Assembly (NCBI GenBank): GCA_964428895.1
Contig: CAYRZU010000044.1
Location: 1-29,013 of the forward strand
Origin: HyVt-337 sp964428895
GTDB lineage: Bacteria; Planctomycetota; Phycisphaerae; SM23-33
Reading direction: 5' to 3'
Length of the DNA: 29,013 bases
The notes under the pieces: generated by a model
What the model was told of the DNA's origin: nothing
The model's input: only the letters and a program-made list of their open reading frames with translations
Databases searched by the model: none
Made by a program: the position numbers and the translations under genes
Shown: piece after piece, positions 15,565-23,417 of the stretch
Layout of the letters: each line of letters starts with the position of its first letter
How positions within the stretch are numbered: position 1 is the first letter of the stretch

Positions 15565-16323
15565 ATGGCAGGACATTCACATTGGTCGAAGATCAAGCGA
15601 GCCAAGGCCTCCACCGACGCCAAACGCGGACGCGAATGGTCCAAGCTGGCCCGGCGAATCATCGTGGCCGCCAAGGGGGGGGGCAATCCCGATGACAACC
15701 TGACGCTGCGCTACGCCATCGACGACGCCAAAGCCGCCAACATGCCCAATGACACCATCGATAAGGCGATCAAGAAGGGCGCCGGTGAGTTGGGCGGCGA
15801 AGACTACGAGCAGGTCATCTACGAGGGGTACGGCCCCGGCGGCGCGGCGTTCCTGATTGACTGCCTGACCAACAACCGAAACCGCACCGCCGCCGACCTC
15901 CGGCACCTCTTCGAGAAGTCCGGCGGGCAGCTCGGCGCCTCCGGCTGCGTGGCCTACCTGTTCAAGCAGCGAGGGCGATTCGTGGTTTCGGCCGAATCGG
16001 CCGATGAGGACACACTGATGGAAATCGCCATCGACGCCGGCGCCGACGACGTCCAAGGCGAGGAGACTGTCTTCGAGATTACCACCGACGTCCGGGCCTA
16101 CGGGGCGGTCAAGACGGCCCTGGCCGAGAAGGACATTGCCACGGTCGAGGCCGAGATTGCCATGGTGCCCGACAACACCGTGGCGGTCGAATCCGACAAG
16201 GCCCGTCAGGTGGTGAATCTCGCCGAGGCCCTGGAAGATCACGACGACGTGCAGAAGGTCTACTCGAACTTCGAGATCCCCGAAGACGTGATGGTCGAGT
16301 TGGAGGCCGGGGCCGCCGGCTAA
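15565..16323 (+). CDS. YebC/PmpR family protein (DUF28)
   Basis: Member of the YebC/TACO1 family: some members act as DNA-binding regulators and others promote translation through proline-rich stretches. The 252-residue protein has the hallmark start MAGHSHWSKIKRAKASTDAK, then KGGGNPDDNLTLR, AKAANMPNDTIDKAIKKGAG, YEGYGPGGAAFLIDCLTNNR and the SGCVAYLF segment opening the second domain. Length and domain order are normal. GGAG precedes the ATG. The gene follows the TPR lipoprotein by 21 bp and converges on the DUF4416 gene 13 bp away. In this translation-factor neighbourhood the ribosome-associated role seems more apt, but sequence alone cannot decide. A nine-G run (15675-15683) encodes the conserved glycines. 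Confidence 0.93.
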   Translation: MAGHSHWSKIKRAKASTDAKRGREWSKLARRIIVAAKGGGNPDDNLTLRYAIDDAKAANMPNDTIDKAIKKGAGELGGEDYEQVIYEGYGPGGAAFLIDCLTNNRNRTAADLRHLFEKSGGQLGASGCVAYLFKQRGRFVVSAESADEDTLMEIAIDAGADDVQGEETVFEITTDVRAYGAVKTALAEKDIATVEAEIAMVPDNTVAVESDKARQVVNLAEALEDHDDVQKVYSNFEIPEDVMVELEAGAAG

Positions 16324-16336
16324 GGCCCTCGACGCC

Positions 16337-16885
16337 TCAGTCGGACGTCTCCCGCAACTGCTCGCGGAGGCGGTTGCGGGCGGCGGAGAGGAACTCGTCG
16401 TATTGTCCCAACGCGTAGTCGGGGAAGGTCCACTCCAGCGGCTCCCAGATTCCCCCGCGGAACAGCAGCGTGACCTCCCCGTAGACGCCCCGGTCGAGGT
16501 AGATCCGATGGGCGAAGTTCTTCATGCTGGCCAGCACCAACTTGGAGGCGGTCACGTAGCCGACGTCCAGGTTGACCGGGCGCGGCGGGTCGCCGTTCTG
16601 GCTGGCCTGGGCGAAGCGGCTCTCGATATCGTTGGTCTGGCACTTGGCCTCGGCCAGGGCCTGGGGATCGGCCAGGGGCCCAAACGCTACGAACTGCCGC
16701 CACAGGGCCTGGCCCATCTGGTCGGCGTAGTAGGTGGTCAGGTCGAAGGGCACGACCTCGCCGGTCAGTTCGACCGGGCCAAAGCTTTCGGCCAGGGCGT
16801 CGGCCGCGGCCGTCAGCAGTTCCTGACGCCCGGCGATAATGCCGCAGATCAGCTTAACCGGAGTTGGTTTAGACGCGTCCGCCAT
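16337..16885 (-). CDS. DUF4416 family protein
   Basis: A 182-residue protein of unknown biochemical function. Recognisable family features are the opening PVKLICGIIAG, the FGPVELTGEVVPFDLTTYYADQMG segment with conserved Tyr pair, ECHALLENGE-type absence of any catalytic signature, the middle RPVNLDVGYVTASKLVLAS, and the C-terminal RGVYGEVTLLF and TFPDYALGQYDEFL. The upstream in-frame ATG at 17017 would add 44 unconserved residues crossing the divergent promoter region, so the ATG at 16885 is chosen. It is divergent from the carbamate kinase gene and convergent with the yebC-like gene. The family is widespread in deep-branching and anaerobic bacteria; no function is claimed. Confidence 0.82.
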   Translation of the reverse strand: MADASKPTPVKLICGIIAGRQELLTAAADALAESFGPVELTGEVVPFDLTTYYADQMGQALWRQFVAFGPLADPQALAEAKCQTNDIESRFAQASQNGDPPRPVNLDVGYVTASKLVLASMKNFAHRIYLDRGVYGEVTLLFRGGIWEPLEWTFPDYALGQYDEFLSAARNRLREQLRETSD

Positions 16886-17031
16886 AGATTGTCCATTCTC
16901 TCGAAAAGGGCCGTTTCTGTCAAATCCCGCCGGGCCCTGCGAGCTCAGCTGGCTTTGCGCGGCCCTTGTGCCGATATTCCCTATGATGAGAGTGGCCCCA
17001 CATCCCTGGGCCGCCACCGGGAGACGCCAAA

Positions 17032-17973
17032 CTGAAAAAGACTGTGGTCATCGCGTTGGGGGGCAACGCCCTGGCGCCGCAGGCCGAAGAAGGCACCGTG
17101 GCTGAGCAGTTCCGCCACACGCGCGAGTCGCTGGGGGCGATTGTGGACCTAGCCGCCGAGGGCTGGGGCATGGCGATCGTCCACGGCAACGGCCCGCAGG
17201 TGGGCAACGCGCTGATGCGCCAGGCGTTGGCGCGGGATTCCGTGCCCCCCTTGCCGTTGGGGGTATTGGTGGCGTCGACGGAGGGGTGGATCGGCTACAT
17301 GATCCAGCAGTCGCTCCAGAACGCCCTGGCCCGGGCAGGCGTGGACCGTCAGGTGGTGACCATGGTCACACAGGTGCTGGTGGATCCCTCGGACCCCACG
17401 TTGTTGCACCCGACCAAGCCCATCGGCCGACCCATGGACGAAACTCACGCCCGAGCGATGGCCGACGAGATCGGCTCGGAGGTCGCTCATCTACCGTACG
17501 GCTGGCGGTGTGTGATCGCCTCGCCCAAGCCGCTCGATATCGTCGAAGCGCCGATGATTCGGTCGTTGGTCTCCGAGGGCCACGTGGTGATCGCCGCGGG
17601 CGGGGGGGGCACGCCCGTCTACGTGCATCCGACCTTGGGGCTGGAAGGCGTCGACGCGGTGATCGACAAGGACCGAGCCGCGGCGATTCTGGGCCGGGAG
17701 ATTCACGCCTCGGTCTTGCTGATTCTGACCGACGTCGAGGGGGTCTACGAGGACTTCGACACGCCCCAGCAGAAGCTGATCCGCAAGCTGACGGCCGGCC
17801 AGGCCGAGGCGCTACTGGGCTCGGGCTTTCTGGGGGCCGGCAGCATGTCTCCGAAGGTGGAAGCGGCCATTGAGTTCGTCCGTAGCGGCGGCGACCACGC
17901 CACCATCGCTCGCCTGGATCAAGGCCGCGCCGCCGTCGCCGGTGAGGTCGGCACGCGGATCATCCGCGATTAG
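17032..17973 (+). CDS. arcC: Carbamate kinase
   Basis: Catalyses carbamoyl phosphate + ADP to ATP + carbamate + (reversibly) the reverse reaction, usually as the last step of arginine or purine fermentation. The 313-residue protein shows the amino acid kinase fold with VVIALGGNAL, VHGNGPQVGN, TEGWIGYMIQQ, PTKPIGRPM, IASPKPLDI, AAGGGGTPV, AVIDKDRAAA and LLILTDVEGV. A CTG at 17032 has a GGGAG eight bases upstream (17019-17023) and would begin MKKTVVIALGGN as in relatives; the only other start after the in-frame stop at 16987 is a GTG at 17044, which lacks a well-placed ribosome-binding site. CTG is rare, so the choice is tentative. No arginine deiminase or ornithine carbamoyltransferase gene is nearby, so its pathway here is unknown. 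An eight-G run encodes the glycine loop. Confidence 0.93.
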   Translation: MKKTVVIALGGNALAPQAEEGTVAEQFRHTRESLGAIVDLAAEGWGMAIVHGNGPQVGNALMRQALARDSVPPLPLGVLVASTEGWIGYMIQQSLQNALARAGVDRQVVTMVTQVLVDPSDPTLLHPTKPIGRPMDETHARAMADEIGSEVAHLPYGWRCVIASPKPLDIVEAPMIRSLVSEGHVVIAAGGGGTPVYVHPTLGLEGVDAVIDKDRAAAILGREIHASVLLILTDVEGVYEDFDTPQQKLIRKLTAGQAEALLGSGFLGAGSMSPKVEAAIEFVRSGGDHATIARLDQGRAAVAGEVGTRIIRD

Positions 17974-17981
17974 GCTGTCCG

Positions 17982-18461
17982 TCACGAGCGCGTCAATCGT
18001 TCGATCAGATCGCGGGCATGGGGGAACTGGGCCGTCAACTGAGCTCGCCCCGCCAACTCGAAGTCCTCGAAGTCAAACCCCGGCGACACCGTGCACCCCA
18101 TCAATGCGAACGGGACGCCGTCATCCAGATAGACCCCTTGCCAGACACCGGCCGGGACGAGGGCCTGGGGTCGGCCGCCGGCGGTCAGGTCGGCCCCGAG
18201 CATGGTGGTGCGGGCCCCGTCGCCGGCAAGTTGGACCAGCCTGGCCGGGCCGCCGGCGTAGGCGTGCCAGACCTCATCGGACGCTACGCGGTGGAAGACG
18301 GAGACATCGCCCGCTTCCAGCAGATAATAGATGCCCGTGCTCGCGGCGCGCTCGCCGCGGTCGGACGAGATGATTTCGGCGCTGCGGTAGACCTCGCGAT
18401 ACCAGCCGCCTTCGGGGTGACGGGCCAGCCCTAGCCGTTCGATAATGTCGGCGGCGGTCAT
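17982..18461 (-). CDS. Cupin superfamily DUF985 protein
   Basis: A 159-residue single-domain cupin of the DUF985 (Cupin_5, yeast YML079w-like) family. Diagnostic stretches are HPEGGWYREVYRS near the start, TGIYYLLEAGDVSVFHR, SDEVWHAYAGGPA with the predicted ligand-facing His, PAGVWQG, and the closing CTVSPGFDFEDFELAGR. The family has no firmly assigned reaction; sugar or small-ligand binding has been suggested from structures. The gene is eight bases from the end of the convergent carbamate kinase gene and follows the uspA-like gene by seven bases on the same strand, suggesting a two-gene transcript. No strong ribosome-binding site is visible. Confidence 0.88.
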   Translation of the reverse strand: MTAADIIERLGLARHPEGGWYREVYRSAEIISSDRGERAASTGIYYLLEAGDVSVFHRVASDEVWHAYAGGPARLVQLAGDGARTTMLGADLTAGGRPQALVPAGVWQGVYLDDGVPFALMGCTVSPGFDFEDFELAGRAQLTAQFPHARDLIERLTRS

Positions 18462-18468
18462 GGGCGGT

Positions 18469-18912
18469 CTAGCCGGCGGCGCCGGCCGGCACGACCAGCA
18501 CCGGGCAGGTTGCGCGCTTCAGGACCGCTTGGCAGGCGCTGCCGGCCAACAACTGGTGCAGCGCCCCGTGGCCGTGCGAGCCGATTACGACCAGACCCGG
18601 GGCCAGGCGCGCCATTTCTTCGACCAGTTTCTCGGCCGGGGCGCCGGGGACCATCATGGCCGTCACGTCAAGCCCTTTGGCGGCCAGAGCCTGCTGAGCG
18701 TCATGCAGTTTGGCGTGGTCTTCGCGGAGGTCTTCGGCCATGTCGTCTCGGATGTACTTGGGGCCGACCTCAAAGCCCACGAAGTCGGACTCGGTCTGGG
18801 CGACGTGGACCAAGGTGACAGCCATATCCAGCGATTGGGCCAGGCGGGCGGCCTCGGCCAGGACGCGGGCGGTGACGTCCGAAAAGTCCAATGGTACGAG
18901 CATGTTTGCCAT
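18469..18912 (-). CDS. Universal stress protein, UspA family
   Basis: A 147-residue single-domain cytoplasmic protein. It begins MANMLVPLDFSDVTARVL and ends CPVLVVPAGAAG, the alternating alpha/beta pattern of the UspA fold. The ATP-binding signature G-x2-G-x9-G-S is intact (GSHGHGALHQLLAGS), so it belongs to the nucleotide-binding subgroup. AGGGG is placed about eight bases before the ATG. It is first in a two-gene run with the DUF985 cupin and divergent from the FliA-like sigma factor, with 125 bp between starts. Such proteins accumulate under starvation or oxidative stress; the trigger here cannot be read from the sequence. Confidence 0.92.
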   Translation of the reverse strand: MANMLVPLDFSDVTARVLAEAARLAQSLDMAVTLVHVAQTESDFVGFEVGPKYIRDDMAEDLREDHAKLHDAQQALAAKGLDVTAMMVPGAPAEKLVEEMARLAPGLVVIGSHGHGALHQLLAGSACQAVLKRATCPVLVVPAGAAG

Positions 18913-19037
18913 TTAGTTATCCCCTGTGAAAGGGCTGTAGTTGGGGTCTGTCGAATCCGAAATACATCATGGAGGCAGGGACCATTGTACGCAACCATTG
19001 AGTTCGCCGGTCGTTGAGCCGGCTATGTTGACCCACT

Positions 19038-19775
19038 ATGGCCAAAGCAGAGGATTTCGACGCAATCCAAGAGAGCTCCCCCCGCGGTCATCGCGATCAG
19101 TGGATCGTTGACCACGAGCCGCTGGTCCGCCAGATCGTTCGGCGTATCTGTCGGCACGGATCGGCCGACGACGTGGACGACCTTGTCGCCGCGGGTACGT
19201 TGGGGCTGGTTCGGGCTGCGCGCCGGTATGATCCGGCGCGCCAGGCTCAGTTCAAGACCTACGCCACGCTCTGCATTCGCGGAGCGGTGATGAACGAAAT
19301 CCGTCGCCGGTCCTTCGTGCCGCGCGGCGTGCACCATCAGTTGCGTCGGCTGCGAACCGCTAACGACCGCCACGTGGCCACCCACGGCGAACCGCCGGAT
19401 GAGACCGCCCTGGCCATCGAAAGCGGCATGGCGCCCAAGCAGATTCGCCGCCTGCTCAGCCAGCTTCGCCCGCACGTATTCTCCATCAGCGGGCAGGCCG
19501 GTTCGACCGAGCGCGATTCCGGCCCGCAGCCTGCGGCCGAGAACCTGTCCCCCCACGACCTGGCCGAACGGCGCGAATTGTTCCATGAATTGAACGAAGC
19601 GCTCGAGGACCTGTCGGCCCGGGAGCGCTTCGTGTTGCTTCTGTACTACGAGCGTGAACTGAGCGCCAAAGAGGTCGCCCAGACGCTGCGGATCAGCCTC
19701 TCACGCGTCAGCCAGCTGCACGGCGAAATCCTCGCCAAGCTCACGCGTCGGATGAGCCGCCGGCTGGCCGCGTAA
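19038..19775 (+). CDS. Sigma70-family sigma factor, FliA/sigma28-like group 3
   Basis: A 245-residue alternative sigma factor that would direct RNA polymerase to a specific promoter set. Region 2 contains DDLVAAGTLGLVRAARRYDP (core-binding helix) and FKTYATLCIRGAVMNEIRR (-10 recognition), closely like FliA/WhiG. Region 3 spans about residues 95-160, and region 4 has LSARERFVLLLYYERELSAKEVA and the -35-reading helix ISLSRVSQLHGEILAKL. Region 1.1 and the non-conserved region of housekeeping factors are absent. No flagellar, anti-sigma (FlgM) or Rsb genes are visible, so its regulon is unknown. It stands alone, divergent from uspA and convergent with yajC 14 bp away. No Shine-Dalgarno sequence is evident before the ATG. 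Confidence 0.9.
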   Translation: MAKAEDFDAIQESSPRGHRDQWIVDHEPLVRQIVRRICRHGSADDVDDLVAAGTLGLVRAARRYDPARQAQFKTYATLCIRGAVMNEIRRRSFVPRGVHHQLRRLRTANDRHVATHGEPPDETALAIESGMAPKQIRRLLSQLRPHVFSISGQAGSTERDSGPQPAAENLSPHDLAERRELFHELNEALEDLSARERFVLLLYYERELSAKEVAQTLRISLSRVSQLHGEILAKLTRRMSRRLAA

Positions 19776-19789
19776 CTGACCGGCGGGGG

Positions 19790-20329
19790 CTACTTCTTCT
19801 CGTCGGCGGGATTCTCGCTCTTGGCGGTATCGCCCACGCCGCGGATGGCCCATCGGGCGAACCGCATGCGGATGTTGTTGGTCTCGTCGGTCTTGACGAC
19901 GACCTCATCGTTCTTGACCTCGATTACGGTTCCGCAGATGCCGCCAATGCTCGTGACCTTGTCGCCCTTCTTGAGTTCCTCCAGCATCTTCTTGCGCTGG
20001 GACTCCTGCTTCCGTCGGCCGCGGCCGGACATGATCATCATCAGCAGGAACACGCCGCCGATGATTAGGAAGAACGTCCACTGGTTGCCGCCAAGGCCTT
20101 TGCCTTTCTTGCCGGCCGGCTGGGTCGTCGGTTCGCCGTCGGGGCCTTCGGTGGCGGGTACACTTTCTCCGCCGGGGGCCACGTCGTCGCCGGCGCCGAG
20201 GCCTTCACCGGTCCCGAGGGCTTCGCCGGAAGGGGCGGCGTCGGTTGCGTCGGCTGGGGAGTCCTGAGCCACGGCCAAGCCGGTCGTCAGGGCCAGCGCC
20301 AGCAGAGACATCAGCATCATGCGCTTCAT
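19790..20329 (-). CDS. yajC: Preprotein translocase accessory subunit YajC, extended form
   Basis: Inner-membrane partner of SecDF. The C-terminal half is a standard YajC: transmembrane helix WTFFLIIGGVFLLMMIM (84-100), basic RGRRKQESQRKK, then KKGDKVTSIGGICGTVIEV and KTDETNNIRMRFAR. The N-terminal part is unusual: a signal-peptide-like segment MKRMMLMSLLALALTTGLAVA followed by about 60 Gly/Ala/Glu/Pro-rich residues, making 179 residues against roughly 110 in E. coli. AGGA six bases before the ATG at 20329 supports this start over the upstream in-frame ATG at 20398. It is the last gene of lipid kinase-kdsA-tgt-yajC; the tgt-yajC order is classical, but secD and secF do not follow in the window. 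Confidence 0.9.
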   Translation of the reverse strand: MKRMMLMSLLALALTTGLAVAQDSPADATDAAPSGEALGTGEGLGAGDDVAPGGESVPATEGPDGEPTTQPAGKKGKGLGGNQWTFFLIIGGVFLLMMIMSGRGRRKQESQRKKMLEELKKGDKVTSIGGICGTVIEVKNDEVVVKTDETNNIRMRFARWAIRGVGDTAKSENPADEKK

Positions 20330-20394
20330 GGGGGGTCCTTTCACATCGTCGGTTGCCATTGGGCCGCGTATTGTGGGCGATTTGCGCGGCGGCG

Positions 20395-21528
20395 TCAAAC
20401 CTGATCCACGTCGTCGTCGGCCTGATATATCCGCTCCAGCCAGCCGACCGAATCGGCCGCGAAGGCGCCCGCTTCGATGCTGCCTCGCGCCGCAGCCATC
20501 AATTGCGCGAAGAACCGCAGGTTGTGGATGCTGACCAGCGTGGGCCCGAGCATTTCCTTGGCCATGAACAAGTGTCGCAGTAGGCCTCGGGAGAAGTTCC
20601 GGCAGGCGTAGCAGTCGCAGTCGGCGTCGATGGGCGCCGGGTCGTCGGCAAAGCGGGCGTTGCGCAGTCGCAGTCGTCCGTCGAAGGTGAAGGCCTGGGC
20701 GTTCCGTCCGTTGCGAGTGGGCAGGACGCAGTCGAACATGTCGATGCCGCGCGCCACCGCCGCCAGGATGTCGCGCGGTTCGCCCACGCCCATCAGGTAA
20801 CGGGGTCTGTCGGCGGGGAATTGGGCGTCAACGGCGCCGAGAACGCACGTCATCGGTTCGTGACCTTCGCCCACGCTCAGCCCGCCGATGGCGTAGCCGG
20901 GCAGGTCGAGTTCCACGATGCGCTGGGCGGATTCGGCCCGCAGATCGGCGTGCACGCCGCCTTGCTGGATGGCGAACAGGGCCTGGGGGGGCGTGTCGGC
21001 TTCCAGCCAGCGGTCTTTGCATCGCCGGGCCCAGGCGGCGGATCGTTCCACGGCGGCGGCCACGTGGTCGTGGGGGGCCTGGCCGGGCGGGCACTCGTCG
21101 AGTTGCATCATGATGTCGGCCCCCAGGGCCCGTTGAATGTCGACGGCCGATTCGGGGGTGAGTCGAACGTCCGAACCGTCGACGTGAGATTTGAACGTCA
21201 CGCCGTCGTCATCGAGCTGCCTCAGGTGGGCCAGCGAGAACACCTGATAGCCGCCGCTGTCGGTCAGGATGGGCCCGGGCCAGGCCATCATGCGGTGCAG
21301 CCCGCCGAGGGCGCGGACGGTCTCGGGCCCCGGACGCAGCATCAGGTGATAGGTGTTGGCCAAGACGATCTGCGCCCCGGCGGCAGCCACGTGGTCGGGG
21401 GTGACGCCCTTGACCGCCCCGGCTGTACCGACCGGCATGAAGACGGGCGTCTGCACGTCGCCGTGCGGCGTGCGCAGGCAGCCGCGGCGGGCGGCGCCGT
21501 CCGTTGCGAGCAGGTCGAGAGAGATCAT
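20395..21528 (-). CDS. tgt: tRNA-guanine transglycosylase (queuosine biosynthesis)
   Basis: Exchanges guanine-34 of tRNAs with GUN anticodons for preQ1, the committed step toward queuosine. The 377-residue length is typical. Visible motifs: TPVFMPVGTAGAVKGVTP, ANTYHLMLRPG, ILTDSGGYQVFSL (active-site Asp90), LDECPPGQ, AIGGLSVGE, MFDCVLPTRNGRN (second catalytic Asp) and the zinc site CDCYAC...H near the C-terminus. It starts six bases after the kdsA stop and ends 65 bases before yajC on the same strand, so co-transcription is likely. No ribosome-binding site is obvious, consistent with translational coupling to kdsA. Confidence 0.96.
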   Translation of the reverse strand: MISLDLLATDGAARRGCLRTPHGDVQTPVFMPVGTAGAVKGVTPDHVAAAGAQIVLANTYHLMLRPGPETVRALGGLHRMMAWPGPILTDSGGYQVFSLAHLRQLDDDGVTFKSHVDGSDVRLTPESAVDIQRALGADIMMQLDECPPGQAPHDHVAAAVERSAAWARRCKDRWLEADTPPQALFAIQQGGVHADLRAESAQRIVELDLPGYAIGGLSVGEGHEPMTCVLGAVDAQFPADRPRYLMGVGEPRDILAAVARGIDMFDCVLPTRNGRNAQAFTFDGRLRLRNARFADDPAPIDADCDCYACRNFSRGLLRHLFMAKEMLGPTLVSIHNLRFFAQLMAAARGSIEAGAFAADSVGWLERIYQADDDVDQV

Positions 21529-21534
21529 GATGCG

Positions 21535-22356
21535 TTAGGGCTCGCCCCGCGCCGCGTCGAAAATGCGTTTGCACTCGGCCAGTACGCGGGCCATGTCGTC
21601 CAGAGGGATTTGGCAGGCGGCGTCGGACTTGGCCTTATCGGGCTGGGGGTGGGTCTCGATGAACAGGGCGTCGGCCCCGGCGGCCAGGGCGGCCTTGGCC
21701 AGCAGGGGGGCGAATTGGCGCTGCCCGCCGGAGGAGGTGCCCAGGCCGGCCGGCTCTTGAATGGAATGGGTGGCGTCGAAGACCACCGGGGCCAGCGCCT
21801 GCATCTGCGGGATGCCCCGGAAGTCGGTGATTAGACGGTTGTAGCCGAAGCTCGTGCCGCGTTCGGTCAGCAGCACATTGTCGTTGCCGACGGCGCGGAC
21901 TTTTTCGACCGCACCGACCATATCCCACGGGGCCATGAACTGGCCCTTCTTGATATTGACGGCCCGGCCGTGCTCGGCGGCGGCCGCCAACAGATCGGTC
22001 TGACGGCACAGAAACGCCGGGATCTGCAGGCAGTCGACCACGCCTCCGACGGGCTGGGCCTGGTCGGGCGTGTGGATGTCGGTGACCAGCGGCGCGGAGA
22101 GCTTCTCGCGGACGGCCTGCAGGTAGGCCAGCCCGTCGGCGACGCCCGGCCCGCGGTAGCTTTCGGCGCGGGTACGGTTGGCCTTATCGAAACTGGCCTT
22201 GAAGGCGTAGCCGATGTCGAGGTCGCGACAGATCTCGGTCATCGTCTCGGCGACAGTCAGGCAGAGGGCGGCGTCCTCGGCCACGCAGGGGCCGGCGATC
22301 ACGACCAGTTTGCCCGTTCCGATCTCCAGGGGGCCTATTCGGCAGGCGTGTGTCAT
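21535..22356 (-). CDS. kdsA: 3-deoxy-8-phosphooctulonate (KDO-8-P) synthase
   Basis: Condenses PEP with arabinose-5-phosphate to make KDO-8-phosphate for lipopolysaccharide. The 273-residue product has VIAGPCVAED (Cys24), FKASFDKANRT, TDIHTPDQAQPV, IPAFLCRQTDLL, NIKKGQFMAPWDM, TERGTSFGYNRL, DATHSIQEP and ETHPQPDKAKSDAACQ. Cys in the GPC motif marks the metal-dependent class (Aquifex type) rather than the Asn-bearing, metal-independent E. coli type. The ATG overlaps the TGA of the upstream lipid kinase by four bases, and GGGAG lies about ten bases upstream. Extension to an ATG at 22614 is rejected because it is non-conserved and lies inside the kinase gene. It implies an LPS-containing outer membrane. 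Confidence 0.93.
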   Translation of the reverse strand: MTHACRIGPLEIGTGKLVVIAGPCVAEDAALCLTVAETMTEICRDLDIGYAFKASFDKANRTRAESYRGPGVADGLAYLQAVREKLSAPLVTDIHTPDQAQPVGGVVDCLQIPAFLCRQTDLLAAAAEHGRAVNIKKGQFMAPWDMVGAVEKVRAVGNDNVLLTERGTSFGYNRLITDFRGIPQMQALAPVVFDATHSIQEPAGLGTSSGGQRQFAPLLAKAALAAGADALFIETHPQPDKAKSDAACQIPLDDMARVLAECKRIFDAARGEP

Positions 22357-23294
22357 AGGGGCAACTCTCCCTTCCAGGGCCACAGCCCGATCCCGTGCCG
22401 ATGGGCCGGGATGAGCAGTTTGACGCGTTTGGGGTCCACGCCCACCTCGATGGGGGTCGCCGGACCCATGTCGCCGTCGGCCTGGCAGGCCACGGGCGGG
22501 TCGGTTTCGATGCGGCAGTTCTCGATTTGCCGGTAGACCACGTCGCCTTTGAGCGGGTGGCGCCGCAGGAGCGTCCAGGCCGCATGCAGGACCAGGCGCG
22601 ATTGCTTGCGGCAACGGAAGATCACCAGGTCCAGCTTGCCGTCGTCGTAGGCGGCGTCGCAGCAGATGCGCAGGCCCACGGCGTACCGGGAAATGTTCCC
22701 GATAAACGCCAGGCCGTAGTCGTCGAAGATTTCTTCCCCGTCGGCGACCACCCGCATGCGGGGGAAGTCGTGCTCCCAGAAGGTCCGCCAGATCGGCCAG
22801 AAGTAGCTGAGGTGCGAGATGTGGCCCGTTCGCCCGGCGGTGACGCGGCGGACCACCTCGCCGTCGAACCCGATGCCGATGATCAGCAGGAACCGTCGGC
22901 CGTTGATCAGCCCGACGTCACAGTCGACCAAGTTGCCGGTCTTGAGGGCGTCGGCCAACCGGCGCGGGTGGAGGGGAATCCGAAGCTCCTTGCACAGGAG
23001 GTTTTCCGTGCCGGCCGGGCAGGGCAGGATCGGTACGTCCGTCCCGGCCAGGGCGTTGGTGACCTCGTTGACCGTCCCGTCGCCTCCCCAGACGACCACG
23101 GCGGCGGCGTCATCGACGACGCTGGCGGCGTAGTCGGTGGCGTCCTTGGGCCAGCGCGTGCGGTGCTCGCGAACGGTCCAGCCGGCCGACCGTAGCGCCA
23201 CGCGCAGCTCGCCGACCAGGGCCTTGGAGCCCCCGTAGCCGCTCTGCGGGTTCAGAATGACGTGGACGGGTTTGGTTGAATTGATGTCCGCCAT
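22353..23294 (-). CDS. Diacylglycerol kinase catalytic-domain lipid kinase
   Basis: A 313-residue member of the DAGK/sphingosine kinase/YegS-type family that phosphorylates a lipid or long-chain alcohol at the membrane face. The nucleotide-binding motif GGDGTVNEVTN is at residues 70-80, preceded by HVILNPQSGYGG and followed by LPCPAGTENLL in place of the usual GTAN motif. The C-terminal beta-sandwich contains FIGNISRYAVG, DDGKLDLVIF and ACQADGDMG. I use the ATG at 23294; a GTG nine bases upstream is possible. It is translationally coupled to kdsA by a four-base overlap. Which lipid it uses cannot be told; the pairing with kdsA hints at a lipid A or phospholipid role, which is inference. Confidence 0.9.
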   Translation of the reverse strand: MADINSTKPVHVILNPQSGYGGSKALVGELRVALRSAGWTVREHRTRWPKDATDYAASVVDDAAAVVVWGGDGTVNEVTNALAGTDVPILPCPAGTENLLCKELRIPLHPRRLADALKTGNLVDCDVGLINGRRFLLIIGIGFDGEVVRRVTAGRTGHISHLSYFWPIWRTFWEHDFPRMRVVADGEEIFDDYGLAFIGNISRYAVGLRICCDAAYDDGKLDLVIFRCRKQSRLVLHAAWTLLRRHPLKGDVVYRQIENCRIETDPPVACQADGDMGPATPIEVGVDPKRVKLLIPAHRHGIGLWPWKGELPL

Positions 23295-23317
23295 GTGGTT
23301 CACTGGTCGCGCCCGGG

Positions 23318-23345
23318 TTGCAGGGGCCGGACGGGTGGCTATAAT
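23318..23345 (+). promoter_or_regulatory. Promoter of the TPR/alpha-CTD gene, with an inverted repeat over the -10 box
   Basis: TTGCAG (23318-23323), a 16-base spacer and a perfect TATAAT (23340-23345), predicting a start near 23352. The -10 box lies inside the inverted repeat GGCTA-TAA-TAGCC (23337-23349), which could be an operator. The gap separates two divergent genes. Confidence 0.6.
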
Positions 23346-23417
23346 AGCCGATTCAATCTAGCTGGCCAACGTGGACCTTGTACACTCCGTCCACAAAGTG
23401 ATCATGGAGACTCTAAC

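Noticed and set aside
16955..16987. Promoter for carbamate kinase using TATGAT at 16982
   Set aside because: The -10 is acceptable but no -35 box lies 15-19 bases upstream; TTGCGC is 21 bases away and TTGTGC only 10.
18913..19037. Promoters in the uspA/sigma factor divergent gap
   Set aside because: TTGAGT and similar boxes occur, but none has a -10 box at acceptable spacing on either strand.
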